From contig CAWANF010000012.1 in assembly GCA_963783355.1 (NCBI GenBank), positions 62,001 through 126,000 of the forward strand: a stretch of 64,000 nucleotides of DNA. The letters run 5' to 3'. The notes under the pieces were generated by a model, which did not search any database, was not told the origin of the DNA, and saw nothing but the letters and a program-made list of their open reading frames with translations. Origin of the DNA: CAWANF01 sp963783355 (GTDB lineage: Bacteria > Bacteroidota > Rhodothermia > Balneolales > DATFMH01). Of this stretch, positions 61,760 through 64,000 are shown piece by piece. A program made the translations under genes and the position numbers. Positions within the stretch are counted from its first letter, which is position 1; every line of letters begins with the position of its first letter.

Positions 61760-62278
61760 ATGAAATCATCCCGTCTTTTAACATTTCTTTTTCTGATAAT
61801 CACCACTTTGTGGGCCAGCCGGTCATTCGCACAAAGTGAGGTAGAAAGAGAACTTAGTTCCTTACATGGAATAGGCCATTTCTATTTTGTCCTGAACGTG
61901 GAAGGCAACAAAAACCTTACGGAAAAAGAACAGCTCAATGTTCCCAAATTGCAGAAACAATTACATGACCATCTGCAATCGAAGGGCATGGATGTTTTAC
62001 CCAATACCGACCAACCGGCTGCAGCGGAAGTCCCCTATCTGCGATTACATATCAATGCGATGGATGCAGGACGGGGTTTGGTACCTTTTGCCATTTCGGT
62101 GAATTTCTATCAACCGGTTAAGCTGGTATTAAACCGTGATCGCCAGACACTTGCCAGTACCTGGAATACGGGTTACGTTGGAATTGTTTCCTACGACCGG
62201 ATGGGAGTAATCGACACGGCGGCCGTGGACATGCTGAATGAATTTATACTGGATTATCGAAGAGTAAATAAAAAATAA
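61760..62278 (+). CDS. Exported protein of unknown function
   Basis: A 172-residue protein with a clear signal peptide (LLTFLFLIITTLWASRSFAQ, cleaved after about residue 25). The mature part alternates strands and helices: GHFYFVLNVEGNKNLTEKEQ, a helix LQKQLHDHLQSKGMDVLP, then VPYLRLHINAMDAGRGLVPF and ASTWNTGYVGIVS. The layout resembles small periplasmic or outer-membrane-associated domains of the DUF4136 kind, but I do not recognise a family. It is followed after 20 bp by dodecin, so the two probably share a transcript. The perfect inverted repeat just before it suggests tight control. Confidence 0.75.
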   Translation: MKSSRLLTFLFLIITTLWASRSFAQSEVERELSSLHGIGHFYFVLNVEGNKNLTEKEQLNVPKLQKQLHDHLQSKGMDVLPNTDQPAAAEVPYLRLHINAMDAGRGLVPFAISVNFYQPVKLVLNRDRQTLASTWNTGYVGIVSYDRMGVIDTAAVDMLNEFILDYRRVNKK

Positions 62279-62298
62279 CTTTTAAGGAGACAAACAAT

Positions 62299-62508
62299 AT
62301 GGAGAATCATACTTATAAACTTATCGAACTCACCGGAACCTCAGAAAAAAGTATGGAAGATGCGGTTCAGAATGCCATCAGCAAAGCATCCAAAACTATA
62401 CATGATTTGCGATGGTTTCGAATAACTGAATCGAGCGGACGCATCGAAAACGGCAAAGTAACCCAATGGCAGGTCTCGATGAAGGTGGGTTTTACGTTGA
62501 CAGAATAA
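62299..62508 (+). CDS. Dodecin family flavin-binding protein
   Basis: A 69-residue protein with the dodecin layout: HTYKLIELTGTSEKSMEDAV, a helix QNAISKASKTIHDLRWFRIT, and the end strand VTQWQVSMKVGFTLTE. Trp in DLRWF and Gln in the last strand are the usual flavin-contact residues. Dodecin forms a hollow 12-mer that stores FMN, riboflavin or related flavins. AAGGAGA precedes the ATG. Confidence 0.93.
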   Translation: MENHTYKLIELTGTSEKSMEDAVQNAISKASKTIHDLRWFRITESSGRIENGKVTQWQVSMKVGFTLTE

Positions 62509-62516
62509 CAATAATT

Positions 62517-62540
62517 ATGGGCATGCCATGGCATGTCCAT
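62517..62540. terminator. 24-bp palindrome between convergent dodecin and merR-type genes
   Basis: ATGG-g-CATGCC (62517-62527) and GGCATG-t-CCAT (62530-62540) form a near-perfect palindrome with one G/T pair. It lies between two converging genes and may end transcription on both sides, though there is no clear T-tract. Its outer bases resemble the hairpin past metF (GGRCAT with ATGYCC). Confidence 0.4.
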
Positions 62541-62554
62541 ACCCACAATTCAAG

Positions 62555-63292
62555 TTATTTATCTTTCCCGGCTTTCATCGCTTTTATGATATAGTCCATT
62601 ACTTCTCGATCGAAGGCACCTTGAGATGCTTCTTCCGTATCTTCATTCTTAAACATCGTATTGAGGGATTGTTGAATACCGGGATCTCCTCCAGTAAATT
62701 CCCTCAGCAGAGCCTGCCATCGTTGTGCAAGTGCCTGCACAGTATCATCAAAGGGATCAGTCCCTTTTTCGATTTCGGTACGCACTTCGCCAATCAATTT
62801 TGCCCATTCCTGTTCTACCGCATGAATACGGTCATCACCGATTTCTTCGCGACGCTTTTCAAGATAATCCATCTGTTCCGATGCATAATATTTCTCGTAC
62901 GTTTTCATAATTTGAATGGTTTTTATGAGTTCGTCGATGGAGATTTTCTCCGATCTTTGAATGAAATCAGCTAATATTTCCAGTTGACGGTACAATTGTT
63001 TTTGTACGGCTATCTCTTCTTTCAACTGTTTTAACTGCCTTCGAATCATATCTTCAGGTGAAAATTCAGGATCGTTCAGACAGGTATGAATTTCATCGAG
63101 AGACAAGCCTAATTGTTTGAGTGACATTATGTGCTGTAACTGCTCAATTTCTTCCAGTCCGTATAAACGGTACCCGGAATCCATTCTTTCCGAAGGCTTC
63201 AACAATCCAATTTCTTCATAATAGCGAAGTGTCCGGATGGTTACTCCGGTCTGTCTGGACAGTTCCCCGATTTTAAATTTTCCAATAGCCAT
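62555..63292 (-). CDS. MerR-family regulator with TipAS-type effector domain
   Basis: A 245-residue protein. Residues 6-75 form the MerR winged helix (FKIGELSRQTGVTIRTLRYY, YEEIGLLKPSERMDSGYRLY), followed by a coiled coil (about 80-125). The C-terminal part (EKYYASEQMDYLEKRREEIG, VQALAQRWQALLREFTGGDP, VMDYIIKAMKAGK) matches the TipAS antibiotic-recognition domain. Such activators (TipA, Mta, SkgA, AlbA) bind drugs or respond to stress and switch on efflux or binding proteins. Its own promoter has the 19-bp spacer of MerR-controlled promoters. Confidence 0.92.
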   Translation of the reverse strand: MAIGKFKIGELSRQTGVTIRTLRYYEEIGLLKPSERMDSGYRLYGLEEIEQLQHIMSLKQLGLSLDEIHTCLNDPEFSPEDMIRRQLKQLKEEIAVQKQLYRQLEILADFIQRSEKISIDELIKTIQIMKTYEKYYASEQMDYLEKRREEIGDDRIHAVEQEWAKLIGEVRTEIEKGTDPFDDTVQALAQRWQALLREFTGGDPGIQQSLNTMFKNEDTEEASQGAFDREVMDYIIKAMKAGKDK

Positions 63293-63331
63293 TTATGTGT
63301 CTCAGTTAGTTTGAAATATTAGCTTAAATCA

Positions 63332-63362
63332 AAGATAGTCCCTGACGTCGCGTGAGAGTCAA
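63332..63362 (-). promoter_or_regulatory. MerR-type promoter with 19-bp spacer and dyad operator
   Basis: On the minus strand TTGACT (63357-63362) and TATCTT (63332-63337) are 19 bp apart, longer than the normal 17 and diagnostic of MerR activation. The spacer holds the imperfect dyad CTCACG-cga-CGTCAG, like TipA/Mta operators. It points to merR 40 bp downstream, so autoregulation is likely. Confidence 0.78.
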
Positions 63363-63497
63363 GCCTTAAATTGGAAATAATTTCGTAATTATAAAGATTG
63401 TTGTTCTGATACAATTTGGTAAATTATTTCAGCACCTGATAAATCGTGTCAAGCAGGTGAATCATACTTTAGGACGTAGATATAAAACTTATTCAAT

Positions 63498-64000
63498 ATG
63501 ATATCCCGAAAAGATTTTCTAAAAAAAGCGGGTTTGGGCATTATTGGCGGATCCATTGGATTCAGAGGTTTAGAAACTCCCACCGCAATAAAACAGGTCA
63601 ATTCAGCGATTGAACCTGGTATCCCATTATGGGATATTTTTAGCAACGATTTTCGAAAGAATTGTCTGACCTGGCATCACAACCCCCATAATCCGGTTAT
63701 TCCCGCGACTGGAAACTCATGGAAAAAGTATTGGACAGCCAATCCATCTGCCCTTCAGTTTAAAGGTAAACACCTGCTCTATTATCGTGGCAACGGAATC
63801 ACACCAAACTCTACTGATTTCCGCCATGACCGGATCGCTGTCGCAGAGATTCTGTCCATTTCTCCCGGTTCATTTAAATTCAAAGATCTAAATAATGGCG
63901 AATTTATTGTAAATGTCGGGAAAAAAGGCACCTTCGATGAACGATACGTACTGGATCCAGCACCTATTGTCTTCAATAATAAGGTTTATCTTTATTATTC
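63498..64000 (+). CDS. Exported glycoside-hydrolase-like protein (C-terminus beyond the window)
   Basis: The frame opens at ATG 63498 and stays open to the window end (167 residues). The N-terminus ISRKDFLKKAGLGIIGG looks like a Tat signal with an RK variant. The following part (WHHNPHNPVIPATGNSWKKY, HLLYYRGNGITP, RIAVAEILSISPG, DERYVLDPAPIVFNNKVYLY) resembles the first blades of five-bladed propeller glycosidases such as GH43/GH32/GH130, with DPAP as the start of a catalytic-blade motif. The exact family cannot be fixed from a third of the protein. Confidence 0.65.
   Translation, partial: MISRKDFLKKAGLGIIGGSIGFRGLETPTAIKQVNSAIEPGIPLWDIFSNDFRKNCLTWHHNPHNPVIPATGNSWKKYWTANPSALQFKGKHLLYYRGNGITPNSTDFRHDRIAVAEILSISPGSFKFKDLNNGEFIVNVGKKGTFDERYVLDPAPIVFNNKVYLYY

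Noticed and set aside
1..64000. CRISPR arrays, tRNA/rRNA genes, insertion sequences, prophage
   Set aside because: I looked for regular spaced repeats, cloverleaf-like sequences, transposase-like frames and phage genes and saw none.

Overview
The window looks like chromosomal DNA from a free-living, respiring bacterium of the Bacteroidota/FCB group. Supporting evidence: a dcw (division and cell wall) cluster in the order mraZ-rsmH-ftsL-ftsI-murE-mraY-murD-ftsW-murG-murC-ftsQ-ftsA-ftsZ with no murF, murB or ddl; a fused CcoN-CcoO cbb3 oxidase subunit; CRTAC1-type FG-GAP/ASPIC-UnbV proteins; and promoters of the form TTTG-N17..20-TAnnTTTG. Many genes also carry good Shine-Dalgarno sequences, so I do not place it in a classical Bacteroidia genome. 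A deep FCB lineage (Balneolota, Calditrichota or KSB1-like) is a guess. GC looks to be in the low-to-mid forties. I see no tRNA, rRNA, CRISPR array or insertion sequence.

Layout. 1-6.5 kb: a minus-strand sugar module with a DeoR regulator, a CUT2 (ribose-type) ABC transporter, a DUF2291 lipoprotein and a cut-off fucose/arabinose-isomerase-like gene. 6.9-11.7 kb: a minus-strand operon of a pentaheme cytochrome with a membrane b-type domain, a CRTAC1-like protein and a TPR protein. 12-15 kb: exported hydrolases (SGNH, Tat-exported phospholipase C-like) and a small lipoprotein with an in-frame stop. 15.3-18.1 kb: metF, pdxJ and era, with metF and era frameshifted. 18.2-24.2 kb: metY, an OsmC-family gene, metX and thrA, behind an unusual double control region: a Cys/Met-rich leader peptide with its own terminator, followed by a SAM-I riboswitch with a second terminator. 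24.7-40.3 kb: the dcw cluster behind a MraZ box. 40.4-48 kb: PPi-type phosphofructokinase, mutS2, a doubly frameshifted hemD, an outer-membrane barrel, an AhpD-like protein and an alpha/beta hydrolase. 48.2-51.2 kb: an SGNH-like protein and hemG. 51.3-61.7 kb: an Rrf2 regulator and the cbb3 oxidase assembly/structural operon ending with hemN. 61.7-64 kb: a small exported protein behind a perfect inverted repeat, dodecin, a TipAS-type MerR regulator and the start of a secreted glycoside-hydrolase-like gene.

How it fits together. The metY-metX-thrA block makes homocysteine by direct sulfhydrylation from aspartate, and its control region can sense both Cys (or Met) tRNA charging and SAM. The haem genes (hemD, hemG, hemN) sit around the high-affinity oxidase. 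The Rrf2 regulator probably controls itself and the oxidase operon, because the same 27-bp dyad lies before both. The best candidates for something undescribed are the tandem leader-peptide attenuator plus SAM riboswitch, and the paired Rrf2 operators.

Caution: metF, era and hemD carry four lesions that each read as a single-base insertion. Since these are housekeeping genes, sequencing error is at least as likely as real decay.
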